Positions 1 through 10,184 of a DNA stretch of 34,548 nucleotides are shown here, piece after piece. The translations under genes were made by a program, and so were the position numbers. The notes beneath the pieces are model-generated. The model did no database searches. It saw only the letters and a list, made by a program, of their open reading frames with translations, and was not told where the DNA came from. The stretch's first letter is position 1. Each line of letters begins with the position of its first letter. This DNA comes from Bacteroidota bacterium (GTDB lineage Bacteria > Bacteroidota > Bacteroidia > 2-12-FULL-35-15), in the NCBI GenBank assembly GCA_947447995.1, contig CANFLQ010000016.1, forward strand, positions 1 through 34,548, given 5' to 3'.

Positions 1-1082
1 AGAAATAAATTAGCTAGCAACAATATAGGAACTACTTTTAAACCTTCCCTAAATTTGTCGCCAATAAAATATTGTATCCACTCCATGTTCATCATTGTTC
101 CCAGAAATATAACAGAACAGATGATTACAAAATATTTCATGATAAGTGCATTTGTTGTTTTTGAGTCCGCTTCTTTAGAGTGATTAAAAAAGAAAGGTTC
201 GGCTGCAAAGCGGAATGCCTGAATAAAAATGGTCATAAGGATTGCCACTTTGTAACATGCTCCATAAATACCATTCTGGCTTTTTGCAATTGCTTCGGGT
301 AGTAAATGCGGAATAAGCACACGGTCGAGGGTTTCGTTTGCCATACCCGCTAAACCAGCAATAAGTAAAGGCAATCCATACTTCATCATTTGTTTCCAAA
401 GTGCTGTTTCCATTTGCCATTTTACAGATAACATTTCGGGTAATAACAAAAATAGCGTTATTACACTTGCAAAAAGATTGGAAATAAAAATATATCCAAT
501 ACCAATGGATGGATTGTAAATCATATCCACATAAGGCTTAAACGCTGATTCGGGAGCTTCGTGAACGCCTTTACAAAAAATTAAAAAAAATAAATTTAGC
601 CCTATATTGATGGCGATGTTTAACGACCTGATTACGGCAAACCGCTTTGCTTTATTTTGCAAACGTAAACGGGCAAAGGGAATGGCAGCCAAAGCATCAA
701 AGCCAAGAATAATGGCAAACCATACTACATACTCGGGATGCCCTGAAAATTTAAGGGTTTCGGAGATGGGTACAGCAAAATAAGCGCTCACAAAAATAAA
801 CAGTGTAGAGGTAACAAATAAAGAAACCAATGCCGTACTGTATACCTTTTCCTTGTTGTCTTCTGTCTGGGAAAAACGAAAAAGAGTTGTTTCCATACCA
901 TACGTTAAAAACACTAAAAGAAAAGAAACGTAGGCATAAGCCGATGTTACATCACCAAATTCGGATGTAGAAAAAAGATAAGTAAAAAGTGGCGTTAAAA
1001 AATAATTCAATAATCGCCCCACAATAGTAGGCAAGCCATAAATGGCTGTTTGTGAGGCGAGTTTTTTGAGTGGGGAACCCAA
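1..1082 (-). CDS. Oligosaccharide/polysaccharide flippase (MATE/Wzx-like), 3' end outside window
   Basis: Open minus frame from a probable TTG start at 1082-1080: LGSPLKKLASQTAIYGLPTIVGRLLNYFLTPLFTYLFSTSEFGDVTSAYAYVSFLLVFLTYGMETTLFRFSQ...; multi-TM pattern typical of polysaccharide biosynthesis exporters. Not in the ORF track because it runs off the window. Start codon uncertain. Confidence 0.8.
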   Translation of the reverse strand, partial: MGSPLKKLASQTAIYGLPTIVGRLLNYFLTPLFTYLFSTSEFGDVTSAYAYVSFLLVFLTYGMETTLFRFSQTEDNKEKVYSTALVSLFVTSTLFIFVSAYFAVPISETLKFSGHPEYVVWFAIILGFDALAAIPFARLRLQNKAKRFAVIRSLNIAINIGLNLFFLIFCKGVHEAPESAFKPYVDMIYNPSIGIGYIFISNLFASVITLFLLLPEMLSVKWQMETALWKQMMKYGLPLLIAGLAGMANETLDRVLIPHLLPEAIAKSQNGIYGACYKVAILMTIFIQAFRFAAEPFFFNHSKEADSKTTNALIMKYFVIICSVIFLGTMMNMEWIQYFIGDKFREGLKVVPILLLANLF

Positions 1083-1084
1083 TC

Positions 1085-1864
1085 TTATTTTCCTGTAAAA
1101 TTTGGTTTTCTTTTTTCAACAAATGCGCTGGTACCTTCTTTAAAATCTTCGGTAGCAAAGCAATTGGCAAATTCATCTATTTCGGTTGCAAAACCATCCA
1201 CTTCGTTTTCAAAATAGGCATTTACGCTATTGATAACTCCGGTAATGGCTCTTGGCGATTTACTTCTGATTTTAGCAATAATCTCCAAACATTTTGGCAT
1301 CAATTGATCGGGAGTAACTACATAATTTACCAAGCCTAAATTTAATGCTTGTTCTGCGTTTAACATATCGCCAGTCATGTGCAACTCTATTGCTTTTGTT
1401 TTGCCGATGTATTGGATCAAACGTTGTGTTCCGCCGTATCCAGCAATTAAACCCAAGTTTACTTCCGGCTGACCGAATTTAGCATTATCACTTGCCACAC
1501 GTAAATGACAAGCCATTGAAAGTTCACAACCACCGCCTAAAGCAAATCCGTTTACGGCTGCAATAACAGGTTTAGGGCAATTTTCAATTTCTTTAAATAT
1601 ATTTTGTCCTGCTTGCGCAAGCATTTTACCTTGCTCTAACGAACGACCAATAAACTCAGAAATATCAGCTCCTGCAACAAATGCTTTTTGTCCAGCACCT
1701 GTAATGATAATTGCTTTTACTGTAGCATCTGTTATTGCATTTTTTATAGCAGCCCCTATTTCATCTACTGTTTTTTTATTAAGGGCATTTAATTTGTCGG
1801 GGCGATTAATAGTAATTGTTAAAACGCCATTATCATTTGCTGTTAAAAGATTTTCGAATGTCAT
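1085..1864 (-). CDS. Enoyl-CoA hydratase/isomerase (crotonase) family protein
   Basis: 259 aa; crotonase signatures KAFVAGADISEF and PVIAAVNGFALGGGCELSMACHLRVAS. Confidence 0.93.
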   Translation of the reverse strand: MTFENLLTANDNGVLTITINRPDKLNALNKKTVDEIGAAIKNAITDATVKAIIITGAGQKAFVAGADISEFIGRSLEQGKMLAQAGQNIFKEIENCPKPVIAAVNGFALGGGCELSMACHLRVASDNAKFGQPEVNLGLIAGYGGTQRLIQYIGKTKAIELHMTGDMLNAEQALNLGLVNYVVTPDQLMPKCLEIIAKIRSKSPRAITGVINSVNAYFENEVDGFATEIDEFANCFATEDFKEGTSAFVEKRKPNFTGK

Positions 1865-1906
1865 AAATTAGTTACTAGTTAAGAGTTATTAGTTATAAGC
1901 TAAAAG

Positions 1907-2314
1907 CTAAAAATTGCGATGTTCTTTCACGTAATTGGTTATATAATCAATAATTTCTTTGGTATCTGTTCCTGGAGGAAAAAGTGTGCCAACACCTTGT
2001 TCGTTTAATTTTGCAATGTCTTTCTCGGGAATAATTCCGCCACCAGTAAGTAATACATCGTTCAAACCTTTTTCCTTCATCAAATTAATAATTTTTGGAA
2101 AAACGGTATTGTGTGCGCCCGAAAGAATACTTATGCCTATCGCATCCACATCTTCCTGTAAAGCTGCATTAACAACCATTTCAGGTGTTTGTCTTAACCC
2201 GGTATAAATTACTTCCATACCAGCATCGCGCAAAAAGGATGCAATTACTTTTGCTCCGCGATCATGCCCATCTAAACCAACTTTGGCAATTAAAACTCTT
2301 ATGGGTCGTTTCAT
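1907..2314 (-). CDS. Cobalamin B12-binding domain protein (methylmalonyl-CoA mutase C-terminal/small domain type)
   Basis: 135 aa; [40 protein letters not shown] = canonical DxHxxG B12-binding motif. Confidence 0.93.
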   Translation of the reverse strand: MKRPIRVLIAKVGLDGHDRGAKVIASFLRDAGMEVIYTGLRQTPEMVVNAALQEDVDAIGISILSGAHNTVFPKIINLMKEKGLNDVLLTGGGIIPEKDIAKLNEQGVGTLFPPGTDTKEIIDYITNYVKEHRNF

Positions 2315-2364
2315 AAAAATGAAGCAAATTATAAATCAAAAGCAAATATACAAAAACTAAGCTA

Positions 2365-5300
2365 CTATGCTTCCGAATAACAGGGTAATGTAACAAAAAA
2401 AATGGATCCTTCATCCACTTTACTCTCAAACCAAATTTTACCCTCCACACTTTCTACAATATTTTTTACCATTGCCAGTCCTAACCCCATACCAGCAGTT
2501 TTTGTAGTAAAGTTAGGTACAAATATTTTGTTGTGTACTTCTTTTGCAATACCCAATCCATTATCTTTTATGCTAAAAATAAAGGAATCATCTTCTTTTT
2601 TTAATCGAATATCAATTTCACCCAAAATACCTTCCGGTATTGCCTGAATGGCATTTTTTATCAAATTATTGAACACCCTCAACAGTTGGTCTTTATCGGC
2701 TAAAACATAGCAATCACTAGCTGTTTCGTTTGTAAATTTAATTTTGGGATTGGCCAAATCCGAATATAAGGAAATACTGTTCAAAACAATTTTATTTAGG
2801 TTTACCTTACCTACATTGGCTTTTGGCATTTTTGCAAAATTGGAAAATTCAGTAGCTATACCCGAAAGTGTATCAATTTGTTCAATAATGGTTTGCGTTA
2901 ATCGTTCCATTTTTTGATCCATATCGGGTGTACGATCTTTCCAGATTCGTTGTAAATGTTGCACACTTAATTTCATAGGCGTAAGCGGATTTTTAATTTC
3001 ATGTGCTACTTGTTTTGCCATTTCGCGCCATGCACTTTCACGTTCCGATTTGGCAAGCAATTCGGCACTATTAGTCAATTCTAATATCATACGATTGTAT
3101 TCGCTCACTAAACTGCCAATCTCGTCTTTCTCATGCCATTCAATTAATTCGTTGGTAGTACCTAACTTTATTTTACTCAATTTATCTTGAATTAATTTAA
3201 GCGGTTTGGTTACATAATTGGAAATAAAAATTGCCATCACAATGGATAAGGCAAACAACAAAACATAAATGTTTATAAGTGCTACCAAAAATCCGGAAAT
3301 CTCTTTTTCCAATTCGCTTTGCTTTGCAAAATAAGGCAGATTAAGGTATGCCAACACTTTACCTTCTTTATTTTTAAAGGAGGTGTAAGCCGACAGGTAT
3401 TCCAGTTTACCAATACGTTCATCGTGTACAAACTCTGATTTTCCTAAAATTGCCATTTGCAAATAGGCTTCAGGGTTCATTTTTTTTGATGTTAATCCTT
3501 CATCGAAAACTTTTGGACGCGAGGATGCGTAAAGATTTCCCTGTGTATCGTACAAATTAATATCTGTAAAAAAGGTATAGGCTAATTTTTTGAGCACAAA
3601 GGTTGAATACTCTGACAAAGACTTATCCAACACATTTTCATTTGCCAATTTACTATCAATATCTATCAATACCGAATGAATTTTTTCGCTGATATTTTCC
3701 CTGTTTTTTGTTTCAAATTGTTGTTTGATATAATAAATAGTTCCTCCACCAAACAATGCCAAAGAGGTTAATACAATAAGCACCAACAACAGCTGAATAC
3801 GGTATTTAAAATTAAAATTTTCAAATAAAGAACCGCCTATTACCTGACGAAAAAATAATATGATAAGTAACAATAAACTAAACAATGCAAACAGGTAGGA
3901 GAAGTTGGAAATTTGAGCAACAATGCCATCATTTTTTTTACTTATAATAATTAGTGTATTTGCATCGGGGCGATACAACAGGTGGCTATAATTTTCTTTA
4001 TTTATAATAGCATAATTACCTTGATTGGTATAAAATATCAACCCACTACGGTTATATGGGAATTTACCATACTGACTAATCAATTGATTGTGCTTGTATT
4101 TGGCATAGGAATAATTAGTTAATTCCTGAGACATGCCCACATTTTTATCCAATAACAATTCGGGGAAACCTATCTCATCTGAAATATATTTTGCATCCAA
4201 CTCAATATAAAGTGTAGCTATTTTTAAAGCTGGAAATTGAGTTGAGTTTATTGTTATCTTTGCTAAATAATTGATTTTTCCTGAAGCATTATTAATAAAA
4301 AACAGATTGGGTGTAGCCGTTGATGCCCCTTTTTTATCAATCAGTTCATCAAAATAAAGGGTATTATCAAACATTGAATTTTGTGATTTGATAACAGGTG
4401 CACACATATTATCAAACAATGTAATTTTCACATCGTACTTTTCCCAAAAGCCACTAAAATAATCTTGTTTCAGTCGTTTCTCAAAATCAGCCGGCTGCTT
4501 TTCTACTGCATTCAAATAAGATATTAAAACAGTATCCTTGTTTATTTTTTTTTGAATATCCTCAAATAAAAATTCGGCAACCGGATCCTGTTCAGCAGCC
4601 AACTTTTCGGCATATCTCTTACGACTTTCAATTTCTTTTATCCTTGTATGTTTAATAAAAATATGTACCGAAAACAAGGAAAAAATAAGTACTAAAAAAA
4701 CAATTGCAGAAAAGTAATAACCGGAATAATTTTTTTTGATAAGTGTAATTACAAGTATTAAAACAAAAGGCCACAAAATCAATATTAAGTCAAGTGTTCC
4801 CAGTAATTGCCAAATACTTGCATGAATAAGTGCTGCAATTGTAAATGCAATAAAATACTGTGGTGTACTAAGGGTAAATTGCCTTAAAATCTCCACTATT
4901 TTATCGGCAAATAAAAAGCAAACAAATAACAACAATCCTATAATTAATAAGGCGACGTAACTGTATTGATTAAGCGTAAATAAATTATTGATGCTAAACG
5001 GAATGTTAGAATTTTTTATCAGTCCAATAAAAAGCGTGGTAATTACCCATGAGAAAAAAAAGAACCCTAAAAAGCAGAAAAAACTAAGCAACAATTGATT
5101 TACGCCTTTTAATTTTAGCACCACAGGTTTAACCTGAAACTCTTTAGTAAAAATATATGTCAGAAAAAATAAAAGACAACTGTTAATAAACAAATCGCCC
5201 AATGAGGTTAACCATACAGAACTTGCATCGGCATAATTTTTTGGACTAAACAAATTAAATTCATAAAATATTCCCGGAAAGGAAAATTTGATACTTATGT

Positions 5301-6144
5301 AGCGTAACAATATTACAATGGAACATAAGAGCAATAAGGAGTAATTATGTTTCATACTTTGCTCTTTTCCTATTAAAAGTGGCTTATCAATAATAAAGAC
5401 ACTTTTAAGAAAAATTACAACAAACAAAAAGCCTAGTAAATTAAGAACTAAAGCTAAATATGAGGTAAACCCAACAGAATTGTTTGCCGAATTAAACTCC
5501 AAACAAAATAAAGATTCCTTATTAAAATTTTTTATCTGGTATTTAGCATCCGAACACGTTGGATCAAGCTGTGTATCTGGTGGAACGGCAAACGATTTTT
5601 GAAATTCGTTTACCAAATATTTGTTTTGATACGGATATTCATTTTTTATTAAAATTAAACCCACAATTGTTTTAGATGTTGCGGCATTGGTTTCGGGTTT
5701 CATTACTTCAAACCATCCGTTGTGAAGTTTTACCAATTTGGTATCCAAGCAAATTTCTTTTCTCCAATTTTCAACAGCGATGGAATTATCACTCCAAAAT
5801 TTTAACGTATCATTTTCATAGATTAACACTACAACACCTTCTTTTTGAAACAAGCTGTTGTAATAAAATGGTTTTTGGGCAAACAGTTGATTGTAATTTT
5901 GCTTTACAGCACGCCCTGCAAGTAAGCGCATTTCGTCGTTTAGCTTCAACTCCTTACGATGCAATTTTTTCTCAAAATCAGCAACAGCAGAAGCTCTGCC
6001 ATCCATAAATGGGCGATGTACAAAATAAGCTGCTAAAAAAAGAAAAGCCGCTAAAAAAAGAAGATAAAGTTTGTTTTTCAATTTTTTTTCAAAAAAAGAT
6101 TTTATTCGTGTATTTTTACATCCTAAGAAAAAAAACGACAGCAA
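2365..6144 (-). CDS. Very large multi-TM sensor histidine kinase (HAMP + HisKA + HATPase, NtrY-like)
   Basis: 1259 aa; many TM segments, HAMP-like region (NYVTKPLKLIQDKLSKIKLG), H-box AHEIKNPLTPMKLSVQHLQR, ATPase motifs NLIKNAIQAIP, DNGLGI, GMGLGLAMVKNIVES. Confidence 0.9.
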   Translation of the reverse strand: MLSFFFLGCKNTRIKSFFEKKLKNKLYLLFLAAFLFLAAYFVHRPFMDGRASAVADFEKKLHRKELKLNDEMRLLAGRAVKQNYNQLFAQKPFYYNSLFQKEGVVVLIYENDTLKFWSDNSIAVENWRKEICLDTKLVKLHNGWFEVMKPETNAATSKTIVGLILIKNEYPYQNKYLVNEFQKSFAVPPDTQLDPTCSDAKYQIKNFNKESLFCLEFNSANNSVGFTSYLALVLNLLGFLFVVIFLKSVFIIDKPLLIGKEQSMKHNYSLLLLCSIVILLRYISIKFSFPGIFYEFNLFSPKNYADASSVWLTSLGDLFINSCLLFFLTYIFTKEFQVKPVVLKLKGVNQLLLSFFCFLGFFFFSWVITTLFIGLIKNSNIPFSINNLFTLNQYSYVALLIIGLLLFVCFLFADKIVEILRQFTLSTPQYFIAFTIAALIHASIWQLLGTLDLILILWPFVLILVITLIKKNYSGYYFSAIVFLVLIFSLFSVHIFIKHTRIKEIESRKRYAEKLAAEQDPVAEFLFEDIQKKINKDTVLISYLNAVEKQPADFEKRLKQDYFSGFWEKYDVKITLFDNMCAPVIKSQNSMFDNTLYFDELIDKKGASTATPNLFFINNASGKINYLAKITINSTQFPALKIATLYIELDAKYISDEIGFPELLLDKNVGMSQELTNYSYAKYKHNQLISQYGKFPYNRSGLIFYTNQGNYAIINKENYSHLLYRPDANTLIIISKKNDGIVAQISNFSYLFALFSLLLLIILFFRQVIGGSLFENFNFKYRIQLLLVLIVLTSLALFGGGTIYYIKQQFETKNRENISEKIHSVLIDIDSKLANENVLDKSLSEYSTFVLKKLAYTFFTDINLYDTQGNLYASSRPKVFDEGLTSKKMNPEAYLQMAILGKSEFVHDERIGKLEYLSAYTSFKNKEGKVLAYLNLPYFAKQSELEKEISGFLVALINIYVLLFALSIVMAIFISNYVTKPLKLIQDKLSKIKLGTTNELIEWHEKDEIGSLVSEYNRMILELTNSAELLAKSERESAWREMAKQVAHEIKNPLTPMKLSVQHLQRIWKDRTPDMDQKMERLTQTIIEQIDTLSGIATEFSNFAKMPKANVGKVNLNKIVLNSISLYSDLANPKIKFTNETASDCYVLADKDQLLRVFNNLIKNAIQAIPEGILGEIDIRLKKEDDSFIFSIKDNGLGIAKEVHNKIFVPNFTTKTAGMGLGLAMVKNIVESVEGKIWFESKVDEGSIFFVTLPCYSEA

Positions 6145-6248
6145 ACAATTAACAAATTACTTACTGTGTTTAAAATTTTACACAAAACTACTATTTTATA
6201 AATCAAATACCGACGGCATGTTTGCCTCACAAATTGTACCAAAGCAAA

Positions 6249-8201
6249 ATGGCTCAGAAGAAAACAAATACAGCACCTAAAAATACCCCTAAAAGTACCC
6301 TTATTCCTAAAAGTACTCCTAACACATTGCCACCCATAACGGAAAACGCGCCTTGGTCGTTCAGTAATTTTAAAATACAGGCAATTATTTTAGTAATCAT
6401 TGGATTTGTAATTTATTCCAATTCATTTTACAATGAATATGCATTGGATGATGGAATTGTTATTCAAAAAAATGATTATGTTCAAAAAGGGATTTCCGGC
6501 ATTCCCGAAATTCTTAGCACAGATGCGTATGATAGCTTTTATCGTCAGATGGGAGCTAAACAGGAATTGGCCGGCGGGCGTTACCGACCACTATCTGTAG
6601 TTACATTTGCAATTGAAGAATCGCTTTTTGGAAGCAAAGAAAAAATTAAACCACCCACTGATGTTGCTTTTGTGAGGCACGTGCTCAATGTGGTATTTTA
6701 TATCCTTTCAATTGTAGTACTCTTGTATTTTTTGAAGAATTTTATTTTTAAGGAAACGCCGCTGGTAGCATTTATTACCACACTTATATTTTTAATTCAC
6801 CCTATCCATACCGAAGTTATTTCTAACGTAAAAAGTCGCGACGAAATTTTATCCTTCCTTTTTGTTATCCTTACCTTTATTGCTGTTTTGCGCTACAGCG
6901 AAAGAAAAGAAAAAAAGCATTTATACTGGGGATTGTTCCTTTATTTTTTAGCATTACTTTCAAAGGAATATGGTATTACCTTATTAATTTTAATACCAAT
7001 GTTACTTTATATTGTAAGTGGCGAAACGCTTCAAAAAAGCATTGTTTCAACTATTCCTTATTTCATAGTTGCATTAATATACCTGTTTATCCGTTTCAAA
7101 ATTGTTGGTGTTGGTAAAACCGGAGAAAACCCGGATGTACTCAATGCCCCATTTAAGTTTGCTACCGGAAATGAACGATTGGCAACCAAATTTGATATTT
7201 TGAATCGTTACTTAAAACTAATGTTTTACCCCGATCCGCTTTCCAGCGATTATTCCTACAGTACCATCCCTTTCAGCAATTTTAAAAATGGCAGAGTATG
7301 GTTATCACTCGTACTACATGTTTCCTTAATTATAAGCACTATTGTATTATTTTTCAAACGCAATATTTTATCGTTTGCACTTGCATTTTATTTATTGCAC
7401 CTGGCATTAGTAAGCAACTTTTTAATGGAAATTGGTGCTACCATGGGCGAACGATTGGTATACAACTCTTCGTTAGGCTTTGCTATGATTGTTGCTGTGG
7501 GAATTAATTTTGGGTTGAACAAGATAACTCAACCTAAAGTACGAACAGCAATTGCAGTAGCCTTGGGGTTGATTGTTACCGTATGGTGTGCCGATAAAGT
7601 AATAAAGCGCAATGCGCAATGGAAAAACGATTCGGTACTGTTTATTGCCGATGCCGAAACGGTACCCAACAGTGTGTTGGTAAATGGGAATGCGGGAAAA
7701 GCATATATGGATCTTTCTGAATTGCCTGAGAATAAAGGCAAAGAAAAAGAGTTTATTGCTAAAGCTATTTTTCATTTAACACGAGCTGTATCCGTACACA
7801 AAAGATATGTAAATGGATATTTGAATTTAGGTGTAGCATATTATAAATTAGGTGATTTAGATAAGGCAAAAGAGCAATGGGACATAGCTAAAGTCATTTA
7901 TCCGAATAACCCGTTTTTACTAACAAATTATAAGGCTTTGGGTTCTATGTTTTATAATAAGGCAGTTATATTGGGTTCAAAAAAACCGCTAAATGTGCCT
8001 GATTTATTAGAAGCTATAAAATTGCTTGAAAAAGCTACGGAAGTTGACCCTACTAATGCCAATTATTGGTACGATTTGGGTGGCGTAAGTTATATGATTC
8101 AAGATTTTTCCAAAGCACGCAACGCATGGCAAAAAGCCTTGGAAATTGACCCTAAAAACCAAAGAGCAATACAAGGAATGGCAGCGTTGCCAAAACAATA
8201 G
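6249..8201 (+). CDS. TPR-containing multi-TM membrane protein (TMTC/DUF1736-like glycosyltransferase-type)
   Basis: In frame with track ORF 6222..8201; start MAQKKTN more likely than 6222. N-terminal luminal NEYALDDGIVIQKNDYVQKG motif, multiple TMs (LIHPIHTEVISNVKSRDEILSF), C-terminal TPR repeats. Confidence 0.82.
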   Translation: MAQKKTNTAPKNTPKSTLIPKSTPNTLPPITENAPWSFSNFKIQAIILVIIGFVIYSNSFYNEYALDDGIVIQKNDYVQKGISGIPEILSTDAYDSFYRQMGAKQELAGGRYRPLSVVTFAIEESLFGSKEKIKPPTDVAFVRHVLNVVFYILSIVVLLYFLKNFIFKETPLVAFITTLIFLIHPIHTEVISNVKSRDEILSFLFVILTFIAVLRYSERKEKKHLYWGLFLYFLALLSKEYGITLLILIPMLLYIVSGETLQKSIVSTIPYFIVALIYLFIRFKIVGVGKTGENPDVLNAPFKFATGNERLATKFDILNRYLKLMFYPDPLSSDYSYSTIPFSNFKNGRVWLSLVLHVSLIISTIVLFFKRNILSFALAFYLLHLALVSNFLMEIGATMGERLVYNSSLGFAMIVAVGINFGLNKITQPKVRTAIAVALGLIVTVWCADKVIKRNAQWKNDSVLFIADAETVPNSVLVNGNAGKAYMDLSELPENKGKEKEFIAKAIFHLTRAVSVHKRYVNGYLNLGVAYYKLGDLDKAKEQWDIAKVIYPNNPFLLTNYKALGSMFYNKAVILGSKKPLNVPDLLEAIKLLEKATEVDPTNANYWYDLGGVSYMIQDFSKARNAWQKALEIDPKNQRAIQGMAALPKQ

Positions 8202-8271
8202 TTTAACGTTATGATAATTTAAAAAAACAATTAAAAAACAATTAAAAAACAGTTAAAATTTAATTCATCTT

Positions 8272-8913
8272 ATGACAATTTTAGATTTTATTAACGAAGA
8301 TGTATTAAAGATTATTGCGTCCATGGTGGCTGGTTCTATCATTGGTGCAGAAAGAGAATATAAAAGTAAAAATGCTGGCTTTAGAACCATTACTTTAATT
8401 ACTATCGGCGCTACATTATTTACATTGCTGTCAAATGAAATAGCTGGAGGCAAAGATTTTCACGTAGTAGGTAATATTGTTGTTGGTGTTGGCTTTTTAG
8501 GTGCTGGTGCTATTTTTAAGGAGGGTTCAAACATTTCAGGTTTAACTACCGCTGCAACAATATGGGTAAGTGCTGCCATTGGAATGGCTATCGGTTCGGG
8601 CGAATTTATTTTTGCTTTTAATACATTAATAGCTGTACTGATAATCTTATTAGGGTTTTCGGGAATACAATCTATTATAGATAAAAAAAATGCTGATAAA
8701 TATTATAAAATAACTGTTGAGAATAATACAGATTCGAACAAGATGATACAAAATTTTGTGGAACAATGTGCTTTAAAATCAAGGCAGGTAAATATGAGTA
8801 AGTTCGATAATAAACTTCTTTACACTTTAAAAATTTCAGGTGGAATACATAAACACGAGCGCTTTGAAATTTTACTTTCTGCTTCCAAGAAAATACTATC
8901 GTTTGATGTTTAA
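8272..8913 (+). CDS. MgtC/SapB family membrane protein
   Basis: 213 aa; MVAGSIIGAEREYKSKNAGFRTITLITIGATLFTLLS and GVGFLGAGAIFKEG...GLTTAATIWVSAAIGMAIGSG are hallmark MgtC motifs. Confidence 0.93.
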   Translation: MTILDFINEDVLKIIASMVAGSIIGAEREYKSKNAGFRTITLITIGATLFTLLSNEIAGGKDFHVVGNIVVGVGFLGAGAIFKEGSNISGLTTAATIWVSAAIGMAIGSGEFIFAFNTLIAVLIILLGFSGIQSIIDKKNADKYYKITVENNTDSNKMIQNFVEQCALKSRQVNMSKFDNKLLYTLKISGGIHKHERFEILLSASKKILSFDV

Positions 8914-8920
8914 TTCTAAA

Positions 8921-9016
8921 TTAAACTATCTTACATGGAATAAACGCATCCTCGTCAAACGTATACACAGCACACATTCTGTGATATCCGTCAGCTACAA
9001 TTACTTTTCTGTTCCG
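8921..9016 (-). pseudogene. C-terminal remnant of a ParB/sulfiredoxin-like fold protein
   Basis: Minus frame reads ...RNRKVIVADGYHRMCAVYTFDEDAFIPCKIV-stop (DGYHR motif), without a full-length upstream ORF. Confidence 0.5.
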
Positions 9017-9127
9017 GCTATAGAAGAAAAAGCAATAAAATAGTTAAAAAAACCCTTTAGAAGTGATATAAATTTATATAAATAAAATTTAACTTGGCTT
9101 TAACTATTAGAAAAACAAAAATTATGT

Positions 9128-9382
9128 CTACAAAGGATTATCTTTCGAAATATATTTTAACACCTTTTTATCACCATCATAAACTATAAATTCTATGTCA
9201 TCTCTTCTACTAAAAATAGACCGGATATAGGCAATGCTTTCATCAATACAATTAAATACGGTATATACATTTTGTTCCATATTAACATCCGACACAAAAC
9301 CTTCATCCAATACATCTCCTGTATTATAATCAGATCTTAGCAACACCACTTGCTTTTCATTTACTGTGGGAAATTTTTCCAT
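9128..9382 (-). CDS. Small hypothetical protein (84 aa)
   Basis: Intact ORF with ATG; no recognised domain. Confidence 0.6.
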   Translation of the reverse strand: MEKFPTVNEKQVVLLRSDYNTGDVLDEGFVSDVNMEQNVYTVFNCIDESIAYIRSIFSRRDDIEFIVYDGDKKVLKYISKDNPL

Positions 9383-9404
9383 ATTAACTTTCTTTTATTG
9401 GTAG

Positions 9405-9830
9405 TTACCTTACAATTCTACCATTTCGATTTATAAAATTTTCTTGTCCTGCCCTTTTAACTTTTGCTTCGCCATTCTCAAAATCATAAATCCATTCATA
9501 AATGGGAGGAACAATTTCTTGTCCGCTAGTATTTACTAACCCCCAGCCACCTGCATTATGTCCACTTGAGCTCATTCTCACCCTTGCTAAACCGCTCGAA
9601 AATTTTTCAACCTCGTCGTACTTTGGAGATACCAACACAACCCCTAATGAATCAATGAAGCCCCATTTTCTATTTACTTTAATTGTAGCTATACCATCAC
9701 AAAATGGACCTTGATATTGGTACTGAGATAATTTTGATTCAGATTTTTTTCCTTTTTTTTGAGCAAAAACAATATTAACGGCAAAAAATAACAATGTAAA
9801 TACAAGAAAATATCTTCTATTATTTTTCAA
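9405..9830 (-). CDS. WG-repeat containing secreted protein
   Basis: 141 aa; signal peptide and WG repeats (KWGFIDSLGVVLVSPKYDEVEKFSSGLARVR; GGWGLVNTSGQEIVPPIYEWIYDFENGEAKVK). Confidence 0.85.
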   Translation of the reverse strand: MKNNRRYFLVFTLLFFAVNIVFAQKKGKKSESKLSQYQYQGPFCDGIATIKVNRKWGFIDSLGVVLVSPKYDEVEKFSSGLARVRMSSSGHNAGGWGLVNTSGQEIVPPIYEWIYDFENGEAKVKRAGQENFINRNGRIVR

Positions 9831-10184
9831 AGTGTTTTTATTTATTAATTTTCAATTTTTATACAATGCAATTATCGCATCCAAATTGCTTTTCATAAAT
9901 TTAAGAATTTGTTTTCAGAATTGCAAATGATAGTATTAGAAAATTAGGAATTATAAAGACAGATTATTAATTAAGCCTTAGTTGGTGTTAAAACCAACTA
10001 AATATAGACTTATAAAACATCCGAATAATTTACCAAAAATTATAGCTTAAATCTTCTGTTTTTATAAAACTGAGTACTCAACTATAACTAATCTTCCACA
10101 TTAGAAGTTAACAGCCACTTTGGATACAAAGGTTTTTTTGGGGAATGTAATTTAACTTTTGCAATATGGTATTAGGTTGTATAA

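Noticed and set aside
952-1176. Track ORF 952..1176 (-) at the start of the flippase
   Set aside because: Wrong frame; the adjacent minus frame gives a long flippase-like sequence running off the window.
1070-1339. Track ORFs antisense to or overlapping clear genes (e.g. 1070..1339 +, 1959..2207 +, 5676..6008 +, 7473..7775 -, 13858..14238 +, 20729..21055 -, 28675..29067 -)
   Set aside because: They lie within well-supported genes on the other strand or frame and show no protein-family signal; treated as spurious.
9978-10001. Hairpin TTAGTTGGT-gttaaa-ACCAACTAA in the 9.8-10.2 kb gap
   Set aside because: AT-rich stem without a clear T-tract on the minus strand; might be a weak terminator for pheA but support is thin.
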